Assembly: GCA_007128995.1 (NCBI GenBank)
Contig: SKWJ01000375.1
Location: 1 to 5,653, forward strand
Direction of reading: 5' to 3'
Length of the DNA stretch: 5,653 nt
Source: Paracoccaceae bacterium
GTDB lineage: Bacteria; Pseudomonadota; Alphaproteobacteria; Rhodobacterales; Rhodobacteraceae
Every line of letters starts with the position of its first letter. Positions within the stretch are counted from its first letter, which is position 1. The notes beneath the pieces were generated by a model, which was not told the DNA's origin, did not search any database, and worked only from the letters and a program-made list of their open reading frames with translations. Shown here piece by piece: positions 1 through 5,589 of this stretch. The position numbers and the translations under genes are program-made.

Positions 1-603
1 GATCACAAGGCGGATCCGTTGCATCACCCACGGCTTATTCATGTGCTCGGGTTCCAGCGAAAACAGGCCATGACTGTTATTCATTCCGCGCCAGTAAATC
101 GTTTCGCTGCGATCTTCCCATACTGGGGCGTCATCAGCGACACGGTCGACCGCTTCGTAACCGCGGTCGCGGAAAAAGTGCTGATCCGGGACCAAGACCT
201 TTCCGGCGAAACAGGTCGAGAAGGTGAAGCGCGCAAAGCCCGGCCATTCCCCATCGGAAATGTCGCAGCTTATCCGTTCCACTGAGGGACAGGTCAGCGA
301 AAACCAGTACAGATAGGTCGGCGCGATCTGGTAATGCTGATACTTCTGTAAATGGAAAGTCTTGTCATTATACAGATAGGTTATGCCTCCGCCCTCGCGC
401 AACAGGTGGATCTCACAATCTGTCGTGACGTCACTGGATGCAGCAAACCGCGTCTTGGGTCCCTTGACGCCGGAAAACCCGAAGCTGGCCAGGTGACGTT
501 TGCGTATACGGGCGTGTCGCATGACTCGCCGCGACCAGGTCGTCTTCATGGGCTTTCTCGTTGCCTTCCCGGTACCAGTGTTTCCTGGGGAAATCAATTT
601 CAT
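1..603 (-). CDS. GT90 (CAP10/LpsA-like) glycosyltransferase, 3' end outside window
   Basis: This frame stays open from the left edge up to a stop at 685-687 and gives 201 residues from the chosen ATG (601-603). The C-terminus is missing because the window ends. I see a basic N-terminus (residues 14-38), a GGG turn at 71-73, SCDISDGEWPGF at 112-123, GKVLVPDQHFF at 134-144, and WEDRSETIYWRG at 162-173 followed by a Gly/Phe-rich stretch and MQRIRL at 194-199. The last block matches the 'W..R...(I/V)(F/Y)WRG' signature of the GT90/CAP10 family (Pfam PF05686), which includes bacterial LpsA-type enzymes and eukaryotic O-glucosyl- and xylosyltransferases. The likely role is sugar transfer to a surface glycan; donor and acceptor are unknown. 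I chose the ATG at 603 because GGAAGG lies 5 nt upstream (609-614). ATGs at 642 (longer) and 549 (shorter) are in frame but have weaker ribosome sites. The family call is fairly sure, the exact start less so. Confidence 0.8.
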   Translation of the reverse strand, partial: MKLISPGNTGTGKATRKPMKTTWSRRVMRHARIRKRHLASFGFSGVKGPKTRFAASSDVTTDCEIHLLREGGGITYLYNDKTFHLQKYQHYQIAPTYLYWFSLTCPSVERISCDISDGEWPGFARFTFSTCFAGKVLVPDQHFFRDRGYEAVDRVADDAPVWEDRSETIYWRGMNNSHGLFSLEPEHMNKPWVMQRIRLVI

Positions 604-608
604 CAGAA

Positions 609-614
609 CCTTCC
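609..614 (-). promoter_or_regulatory. Ribosome binding site of the GT90 gene
   Basis: On the minus strand GGAAGG is followed by 5 nt (TTCTG) and then the ATG at 603-601. It is the best Shine-Dalgarno match among the candidate starts and decides the start call. Confidence 0.6.
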
Positions 615-640
615 AATATTTCCATTCTGAGCAAAACGGC

Positions 641-655
641 ATGTCGAACCGACAT
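641..655. repeat. Inverted repeat, 6-bp arms and 3-bp loop
   Basis: ATGTCG-AAC-CGACAT is a perfect inverted repeat about 38 bp upstream of the chosen GT90 start. CTGAG (627-631) and CTCAG (658-662) flank it as a second, outer inverted pair. There is no T run, so it is not a typical terminator. It could be an operator half-site pair or an RNA hairpin in the leader of the GT90 gene. A short repeat like this can also arise by chance. Confidence 0.35.
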
Positions 656-767
656 TTCTCAGGTCGAGAACAGACAGATCGCGGTTAGACCTGTTTTCGC
701 GGTCAATCAGGTTCTTGTCTCCGACCTGGAGCAAACACTAGGCGATGATGGGCTCCAATCTGTCCGC

Positions 768-2351
768 TCAGGTCATGACATGCAGGATTTCAATGTTTGG
801 AAGGCCAATTGGGGTAACGCCGAGATCTCTGCACATTCTGCCGAATGCTTCGGTTTCAAGCAAGTCGTCATATGGAATCTCTGGAAACCGCAATCCGGCA
901 CGATGCACCGATGCATGCACCAGCAGCATTGTCCCCCCGACCGCAGACAGCGGCACCCGTTCCAGAAAGCGCATGGTGTGCAGATGCCTGCGCCGTTCAA
1001 AATCCGCAGGCGGCATGAACAGGCCCCGGCTGACATATTTATAGTATGGATTCGCTTTGGTTTCCCGGCATTCCAGAAAGCTGTTCAGGTCAAAACTTCG
1101 GCCACCTGTTTCGCGACGACAATCAGGGGTTATGACCTTTTCCTTCTCGCCCACAAGGCGCTTCAGGATATCGGCAGGATAGTCACAGACATCAGCATCA
1201 ATCCAGAGAACCCAATCATCCTGATCGGTCAGCCCCGCGTCGATCAGGTGATTTCGGACCTTCGCAAGTGCAGCACGGCGCCTTTTCTGCAGCTTGCGCT
1301 TGGAGCGTTTTGCCCGCGCGATCGGCAGCCCTGTCGACAGGTGTATCACCCACAATTCGGCAAAATCCCTGCTGTAGCGCGCCACGAGGGACTGCAATCT
1401 AGCAACCGTGTCATCCTTGCTGTCGCCTTCGCAAAAAATCACGCGCATCTTGTTGCGTGGATAGTCGAGCCTGTGCAGCAATTCGAAGCACCGATCCAGA
1501 AATGGCCCGGCGTCGCGGACCGGTATCAGGATCAATACCTTGTCATCGGACGCCTGGACGGGCTGTACGAGCGTGTCCGTGTCGATGGTCGCCGCGATTT
1601 CTTCCTTTGTCAAAAACGGGCCTCGCATGAGGTGATATCTCAGCTTGCGGAAACGATCTTTGAGCCGCCGGATACCACGACGCTTTTTGCCATACTCGAA
1701 CCAGGAACCGCGCCAGTGATGCCGGCTGATCCGCAGTTGCGCATGCTCGCCATAGATCGGATCGGCGCTGTCGGTTCCCGTCGACATGGCCGGGGTGAAC
1801 AGGTGACAGGAGTTGATCGAAAGCATCTCGGGATGCGGATAGCTTTGCGCGGCCCCCGTCAGCATCAGCGGGCCGGTCGATTCCAGAACAAGCGGATCAG
1901 CATGTCGTGAGCGCTGCGCCACTCTGATGACATGTTCCCAGAAATCATGGCCCCTTGGGCTGGCCATAACCCCGTTGAAAAGCAGATGGTCAAGACCGTG
2001 TGCAGTTGCGAGATCGATCTGCTCGCTCGGTTCGCAACACAGGATGACACGAGATTCGTTGTGCAGCATTTCTGCGCTGCTGATGCAATCCGTGTCGATA
2101 TCCGCGTAGATTCCGCCACTATGGTGCAAGATCAGATAGCGGCCCAGATCGGCCCTCTGGATCTGCGACGAGTAGGATTGATAGAGCGGTTCGAGCGACG
2201 GATAATGATGCCGGACAAGCTGCAGCAGGTCGTCATCTGTCCAGATCCGATGGTCCCATCCGGGATTATGCAGACGCCAGCTTTCCGGCCATTCTTTCGG
2301 AACCGGAAGGATCTTGTCTTTCCATGTCTGGTGAATCACTCTCGGGATCAT
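768..2351 (-). CDS. Bifunctional glycosyltransferase: GT32 (Och1-like) fused to GT62 (Anp1/Mnn9-like)
   Basis: A 527-residue protein with two catalytic domains. The N-terminal part (1 to about 215) begins IPRVIHQTWKD, the usual GT32 start, and has RADLGRYLILHHSGGIYADIDTD at 66-88 in two overlapping pieces: the helix before the site and the DXD metal/nucleotide-sugar site (D84, D86, D88). It fits the DXD sugar-binding family PF04488. A very basic linker follows (about 216-250). The C-terminal part (271-527) matches Anp1 (PF03452): KVLILIPVRD, FCEGDSKDDT (306-315), DWVLWIDADV (379-388; DXD at D385/D387), FDLNSFLE (420-427), VGGTMLLVHASVHRAG (471-486), ETEAFGRM (499-506) and GLPNIEILHV (516-525). 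No membrane segment is seen. In fungi, Och1 starts and Mnn9/Anp1 extends mannan; two-step transfer here, perhaps of mannose, is inference. ATG 2351 is preferred because the GT32 fold starts there; in-frame GTG 2381 and TTG 2426 would add 10 or 25 residues. The ribosome site is poor (AAGGA about 13 nt upstream). Confidence 0.88.
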   Translation of the reverse strand: MIPRVIHQTWKDKILPVPKEWPESWRLHNPGWDHRIWTDDDLLQLVRHHYPSLEPLYQSYSSQIQRADLGRYLILHHSGGIYADIDTDCISSAEMLHNESRVILCCEPSEQIDLATAHGLDHLLFNGVMASPRGHDFWEHVIRVAQRSRHADPLVLESTGPLMLTGAAQSYPHPEMLSINSCHLFTPAMSTGTDSADPIYGEHAQLRISRHHWRGSWFEYGKKRRGIRRLKDRFRKLRYHLMRGPFLTKEEIAATIDTDTLVQPVQASDDKVLILIPVRDAGPFLDRCFELLHRLDYPRNKMRVIFCEGDSKDDTVARLQSLVARYSRDFAELWVIHLSTGLPIARAKRSKRKLQKRRRAALAKVRNHLIDAGLTDQDDWVLWIDADVCDYPADILKRLVGEKEKVITPDCRRETGGRSFDLNSFLECRETKANPYYKYVSRGLFMPPADFERRRHLHTMRFLERVPLSAVGGTMLLVHASVHRAGLRFPEIPYDDLLETEAFGRMCRDLGVTPIGLPNIEILHVMT

Positions 2352-2352
2352 G
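2349..2352. promoter_or_regulatory. CATG shared by two divergent start codons
   Basis: The plus-strand ATG of the GT4 gene (2350-2352) and the minus-strand ATG of the GT32-GT62 gene (2351-2349) overlap within one CATG palindrome. If both starts are right there is no intergenic DNA, so each leader and promoter must lie inside the other gene's 5' coding region. Neither start has a well-spaced Shine-Dalgarno sequence, so leaderless or weak initiation is possible. Confidence 0.6.
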
Positions 2353-3495
2353 TCGCGCCCGTCATCCTTTGTTCTTGTCACGATGGAACCTGTGTCCCCC
2401 ACAGGGTCCGGTGCGGTGCTACGCAATTCCGCGCTTTTCGACGCTCTGTCCCGATTAGGGCACGCAACCCGGATCGCGCTAGAGGATCACATCCCTCGCG
2501 ATCAGCGCATATACCGCGAGGTAAACCGCATCGCCGCCGCCTTTCCTGACGCAATTTCTGACGAAATAGAAGCCCGAATCGCCCAGCTTCAGCCTGATCT
2601 GGTGATCGTCGAAGGTGTTTATCTGGCGCAACTTGCTGACAGGCTGATGGGTGCGGGACATAGGGTTGCGCTGGACATGCACAATGTTGAAAGCCTGCTG
2701 CGCGAAGAAACCGGGCGCGCACGGCGCGGGCGATTGGCCCCTCTGCTTTACAGCCGCCGTTGGCGCCTTGCGCGGCAACGAGAGAGTGCTCTGGCACAAG
2801 CGGCGCAGATGGTCTTTACCTGTTCCGAGTGCGATGCTCTGCGGATCTCAGCTCTGGCTGATCTGACGTCTGTCCATGTTGTGCCGAACCCGATACCGGC
2901 ATGGTGTCTTGACACGGAACTGACGCCAATTCGCGGGGATGGCGTGTTCAATGCGCTGTTCGTGGGATATCTGTCTTACTATCCGAATATTGCCGCCGCG
3001 ACACGGCTTATGCGTTCTATCCTGCCTCGATTGCGACAGGTACTGGCCACGGCAGAGCTGACCCTTGCGGGTCGCAACCCGGACCATCGGATCACAGCTA
3101 TGAGCGCGCGACTCGATTGGGTTTCTCTACATGCCGATCCCCCAGACCTTGCGCCGCTTTATGCGCGGTCAAGCTGCGCATTGATCCCGCTGACCGAAGG
3201 CGGCGGAACCCGGCTCAAGGTGCTGGAGGCCATGGCAATTGGTCGGCCCGTCATCGCCACGGCCAAGGCGGTCGAGGGGCTTGGCCTTGTTGACGGTGAG
3301 ACATATCTTGCCGCCGAGAATGACGAAGACTTTGTCTCCGCATGCCTTCGGCTTGCACAGGCCCCCAACTTGCAGATGGAACTAATCAGCCGAGGACGTG
3401 AGGCCGTCCTTGATCGAAATGGACCCAAAGCGATTTTCGCGGCACTGTCATCTGCCCTGTCTGACGATACATCAAGACCGCCGACGTCACCCTGA
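2350..3495 (+). CDS. GT4 family glycosyltransferase (GT-B fold)
   Basis: A 381-residue protein with the two Rossmann-like halves of a GT-B enzyme. The N-terminal acceptor half has the first strand FVLVT (7-11), a Gly-containing loop (PTGSG, 17-21), the strand DLVIVEGV (83-90) and DMHNVES (109-115). The linker has TCSECDALRI (157-166) and VVPNPI (177-182). The C-terminal donor half has LFVGYLSYYPN (203-213), LTLAGRNPD (237-245) and EGGGTRLKVLEAMAIGRPV (283-301), the nucleotide-sugar site of Glyco_trans_1_4-type enzymes (PF13692). The first Glu of the classical E-x7-E motif is Gly285 here; E293 is kept. It should act as a retaining transferase at the inner membrane face, with unknown sugar. The start must be ATG 2350: an in-frame TGA lies at 2332-2334 and the next ATG (2383) would remove the first strand. 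Its ribosome site is weak. It diverges from the GT32-GT62 gene and converges on the GT8 gene. Confidence 0.9.
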   Translation: MSRPSSFVLVTMEPVSPTGSGAVLRNSALFDALSRLGHATRIALEDHIPRDQRIYREVNRIAAAFPDAISDEIEARIAQLQPDLVIVEGVYLAQLADRLMGAGHRVALDMHNVESLLREETGRARRGRLAPLLYSRRWRLARQRESALAQAAQMVFTCSECDALRISALADLTSVHVVPNPIPAWCLDTELTPIRGDGVFNALFVGYLSYYPNIAAATRLMRSILPRLRQVLATAELTLAGRNPDHRITAMSARLDWVSLHADPPDLAPLYARSSCALIPLTEGGGTRLKVLEAMAIGRPVIATAKAVEGLGLVDGETYLAAENDEDFVSACLRLAQAPNLQMELISRGREAVLDRNGPKAIFAALSSALSDDTSRPPTSP

Positions 3496-3497
3496 AC

Positions 3498-4466
3498 TCA
3501 TGATTTCGAGGGGGTGCGTGGCGTCCCCGATGCTTGCGACCCGGCGGTGATTTCTGCGACCCAGGTCATGAAAGGAACGTGCTGGCGCAGATATCGTTTG
3601 CGCGGCCCGCCGATCGAAAACCGTGCTTGCCAGATCTTCCGATGCTGATTGGCGCGGCGCAACCAATGTCGGAAAGTCTGGGCAGGCGGGCCTGATGCCA
3701 GTCTGGTTATCGGCGCGATCCTTGCGGCCTCGTGATACCATACCGGGCTGAAGGCGCTTTCCCTGACCCAAGGTTTCTTGCCCATCATGAAATGAAGCAC
3801 CCGAATGTCCTGTGGCTGGCAGAGCTGGTTTTCATGAATGAAATCTGTCGCATAAATGTTGTAAACACAGGGAAGATAAAGTATGCGTCCGACGCAGAAA
3901 TAGTTTATCGCAGCCTCGTCCTGCGACGGGAATTTCTCAGGCGTTTCAGCCAGAGCGGACAGGCAGGTGGCTGCGATATCCTCGGCGCGCCAGGATTGCA
4001 GGTTCATGACCAGAAAGCCGGAATTGACGTAATTCTCGCGTGCCAACCCAAGGGTTCGAAGTGTCTTTGGGTATGGATGCGGGCAGCGCACTGCCGCCGC
4101 ATGATATCCATGCAGATTGACTGTCCATGCGCGATCAAGCGGGCCGGTCACCACCATATCACTGTCCATGTAAAGGACCCTGTCCTGATCAGGCAGTAGA
4201 TCGGGTATCAACAGGCGCGCATACATGGCAGTAGTGTGATGCTTGCGCCCCGTATCCAGTGACACGAAGGTCTCGGACGTCAGTGGAATGGCCTGTATTA
4301 CCGTATTCAAACGGGTTGCCAATATGGCCAGCCTGTCCAGATCCGCATTGCCCCAGTCTACAGCCAGAACCGTGAATCGCGCGGCTGGATTGTGGCGCGC
4401 AGCAGAGGCAATCAGGACCAGAACCCCCGGTATATAGTTTTTGTCAGAGGCCGTAACGATATGCAT
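3498..4466 (-). CDS. GT8 family glycosyltransferase (LPS-type)
   Basis: A 322-residue protein that starts MHIVTASDKNYIPGVLVLIAS, a run typical of GT8 enzymes (PF01501), and carries YARLLIPDLLP (82-92), RVLYMDSDMVV (96-106) with the D101-S-D103 metal and UDP-sugar site, NYVNSGFLVMNL (145-156), SQDEAAINYF (181-190) and LHFMMGKKPW (224-233). All expected GT8 landmarks are present, so it should be an active retaining transferase, usually using UDP-glucose or UDP-galactose, as in RfaI/RfaJ lipopolysaccharide enzymes. The exact sugar cannot be read. The tail (about 265-300) is rich in Arg, Lys and His and in aromatics, as in enzymes that sit on the membrane surface; that role is inferred. Its ATG overlaps the GT2 stop (TGATG, 4468-4464), so the two are probably one operon with coupled translation; AGGA lies 11 nt upstream. 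Its stop is 2 bp from the stop of the convergent GT4 gene. Confidence 0.9.
   Translation of the reverse strand: MHIVTASDKNYIPGVLVLIASAARHNPAARFTVLAVDWGNADLDRLAILATRLNTVIQAIPLTSETFVSLDTGRKHHTTAMYARLLIPDLLPDQDRVLYMDSDMVVTGPLDRAWTVNLHGYHAAAVRCPHPYPKTLRTLGLARENYVNSGFLVMNLQSWRAEDIAATCLSALAETPEKFPSQDEAAINYFCVGRILYLPCVYNIYATDFIHENQLCQPQDIRVLHFMMGKKPWVRESAFSPVWYHEAARIAPITRLASGPPAQTFRHWLRRANQHRKIWQARFSIGGPRKRYLRQHVPFMTWVAEITAGSQASGTPRTPSKS
3510..3528 (+). terminator. Possible RNA hairpin just after the GT4 gene
   Basis: Fifteen bases after the GT4 stop, GGGGGTGC-GTG-GCGTCCCC can fold into an 8-bp stem with two G-U pairs in plus-strand RNA. No U run follows, so it is not a standard intrinsic terminator, and the bases also encode the last residues of the opposing GT8 protein. 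In minus-strand RNA the pairing is interrupted by mismatches. It might slow or protect the end of the GT4 transcript; evidence is weak. Confidence 0.25.
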
Positions 4467-4468
4467 CA
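4464..4468 (-). promoter_or_regulatory. TGATG stop/start overlap coupling GT2 to GT8
   Basis: On the minus strand the GT2 stop TGA (4468-4466) shares its last A with the GT8 ATG (4466-4464). The GT8 Shine-Dalgarno-like AGGA (4481-4478) lies within the GT2 reading frame. This arrangement normally means translational coupling and roughly matched expression of the two enzymes. Confidence 0.75.
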
Positions 4469-5332
4469 GCGTTCGTTTCCTGCGCTGTGCCCTGTATCGT
4501 GCCCGCCAGCCGAAAGGTCCAGGAGTCCCGTTTTCGTCAGATACTGACCCGATGCCCTATGTGCACGGATCAATGCCAGATTATGCGCGTTCTTGCGGTG
4601 GTCGGCATAGTCGCGCGCATGCTCTAGGTGCAAAGCCGGTGCAGAATACCGGATAGAGTAAGGCTTGATACCTGCATTTTCCAGCCTCACTCCAAGCTCC
4701 TTGTCCTCGGCCCCATAGTTCAGTGTCTCATCGAAGCCGTTTACCTTTTGAAGCGCGCTGCGAAAGGCCGATGCGTTGCTACCCAGCCAGCGGTCGGGTG
4801 CCAGCGACAGCCGATCCAGCACAGGGCCCATAGTTTCGGGCATGAGCTTGGCGCGGTGGCGCACATGACGCCACAGGCCTGCGCTGCGCAGCCAGCTTTT
4901 CTGCCAGATGTGTCCGTTGGTTACGAAGTCCACGTTTGACAGCAGCGCATCTGTCACCTTGACCGAAAGCCGGATCAGCCCGCCCGACAGATAACGATCC
5001 GGTCGCGCACAAGCACAATGATGCGAAAGGAACCTCCGGTGCAACAGGCAATCGCCATCGACAAAGACAAGGTAGTCTGCCGCACTGCTGCGGATCGCAG
5101 CGTTCAGAATGCGGTTCTTGCGAAACCCCAAATCTGGTTGCTGAACGTGGCGCAGTTTCAACGCCTGCGCCCCGCTTGAGGCGTCTTGTATCACCTTCGC
5201 GGTTTCCGGGTCCTCTGCATCCTCGGCTATACATACACCAAAATCAGACCAATGCTGTTGGCGCAGCGTCGACAAGGTGAGGGCCAGGGCCTTTGGATTC
5301 TTGTAGGTTGATACGATGACCTCAACCTTCAT
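4466..5332 (-). CDS. GT2 family glycosyltransferase with galactosyltransferase-type C-terminal motif
   Basis: A 288-residue GT-A protein. It begins MKVEVIVSTYKNPKALALTL, the first strand and nucleotide-binding loop of GT2 (PF00535). It then has LGFRKNRILNAAI (68-80), DYLVFVDGDC (86-95) with the metal-binding D92-G-D94, and LGSNASAFRSALQKVNGFDE (183-202) followed by YGAEDKELGVRLENAG (206-221). The last two blocks are the acceptor-side signature of the galactosyltransferase C-terminal family (PF02709), and E209/D210 are at the position of the usual catalytic ED pair. The likely job is transfer of one sugar, perhaps Gal, GalNAc or GlcNAc, onto a growing lipid-linked or LPS oligosaccharide in the cytoplasm; the sugar is a guess. 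It is the first gene of a two-gene unit with the GT8 gene. The start is firm: GAGGA lies 6 nt upstream and the protein starts at the first strand. No membrane segment or truncation is seen. Confidence 0.9.
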   Translation of the reverse strand: MKVEVIVSTYKNPKALALTLSTLRQQHWSDFGVCIAEDAEDPETAKVIQDASSGAQALKLRHVQQPDLGFRKNRILNAAIRSSAADYLVFVDGDCLLHRRFLSHHCACARPDRYLSGGLIRLSVKVTDALLSNVDFVTNGHIWQKSWLRSAGLWRHVRHRAKLMPETMGPVLDRLSLAPDRWLGSNASAFRSALQKVNGFDETLNYGAEDKELGVRLENAGIKPYSIRYSAPALHLEHARDYADHRKNAHNLALIRAHRASGQYLTKTGLLDLSAGGHDTGHSAGNER

Positions 5333-5338
5333 CTACTT

Positions 5339-5343
5339 TCCTC
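5339..5343 (-). promoter_or_regulatory. Ribosome binding site of the GT2 gene
   Basis: GAGGA on the minus strand is followed by 6 nt (AAGTAG) and then the ATG at 5332. It is the best Shine-Dalgarno site of the complete genes here, which fits the lead gene of an operon. Confidence 0.75.
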
Positions 5344-5423
5344 GTACGCAAGCGAATGTCAGGGCATGCTTTCACCTGAAATGCGACCAACATGCACCCC
5401 CAGTTCTCGGACTTGTTACCGAT

Positions 5424-5437
5424 CGAGTTGCAACTCG
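5424..5437. promoter_or_regulatory. Perfect 14-bp palindrome, candidate operator
   Basis: CGAGTTGCAACTCG reads the same on both strands with no loop. It lies 92 bp upstream of the GT2 start and about 150 bp before the possible divergent gene at 5590. A symmetric site of this size in an upstream region is typical of a dimeric helix-turn-helix regulator. I cannot name the regulator, and only one copy is seen in the window. Confidence 0.45.
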
Positions 5438-5589
5438 TGCTCGCACATTGCGGGCTTGTTCGGAAAATCTTGCGGAATGGGCAATACGGCTCTTTCGAGA
5501 CACCCACAAGATGACGAAAAGTCAGATCCAGACATAGCGGCGCCCCTCGCCCGGAGATCTGCTTCAAGCACCCGCAGGGGAAGCTTGAC

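Larger units (their letters stand above)
604..767. other. Spacer between GT32-GT62 and GT90 genes
   Basis: These 164 bp separate two minus-strand genes. I see no convincing terminator (no GC stem followed by a T run). A weak -35-like TTGACC lies on the minus strand at 706-701, but no good -10 box sits at the right distance, so I do not call a promoter. The spacer contains the inverted repeat at 641-655. It is long enough to hold a separate promoter for the GT90 gene, but read-through from the upstream gene is equally possible. Confidence 0.5.
5333..5589. other. Region upstream of the GT2-GT8 unit, probably intergenic
   Basis: I find no recognisable protein in these bases. Frames are open on both strands but their products are rich in Cys, Ser and Arg, match no family I know, and have less G/C in third positions than the clear genes. 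The region is the most likely place for the promoter of the GT2-GT8 unit, although I see no convincing -35/-10 pair. It contains the 14-bp palindrome at 5424-5437. If the plus-strand start at 5590 is real, this is a two-way promoter region. Confidence 0.45.

Noticed and set aside
19..285. Plus-strand open frame of 88 codons at the left edge
   Set aside because: It is antisense to the GT90 gene, which has the WRG and VPD motifs and stays open across the same bases.
431..655. Minus-strand frame of 74 codons, considered as a frameshifted piece of the GT90 gene
   Set aside because: The GT90 frame is itself open through this stretch back to a stop at 685-687, with its own start and ribosome site, so no frameshift is needed.
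213..670. Direct repeat CAGGTCGAGAA at about 212-222 and 660-670
   Set aside because: It is only 11 bp, one copy lies within the GT90 coding sequence, and no further copies or a mobile-element context are seen, so chance is the simplest explanation.
701..706. TTGACC on the minus strand as a -35 box for the GT90 gene
   Set aside because: No -10-like hexamer lies 16-18 bp downstream; the bases there are G/C-rich.
561..1910. Long plus-strand open frame of 449 codons
   Set aside because: It lies opposite the GT32-GT62 gene, whose protein has clear motifs of two families. The plus-strand product has no recognisable motif and looks like a shadow of a G/C-rich gene.
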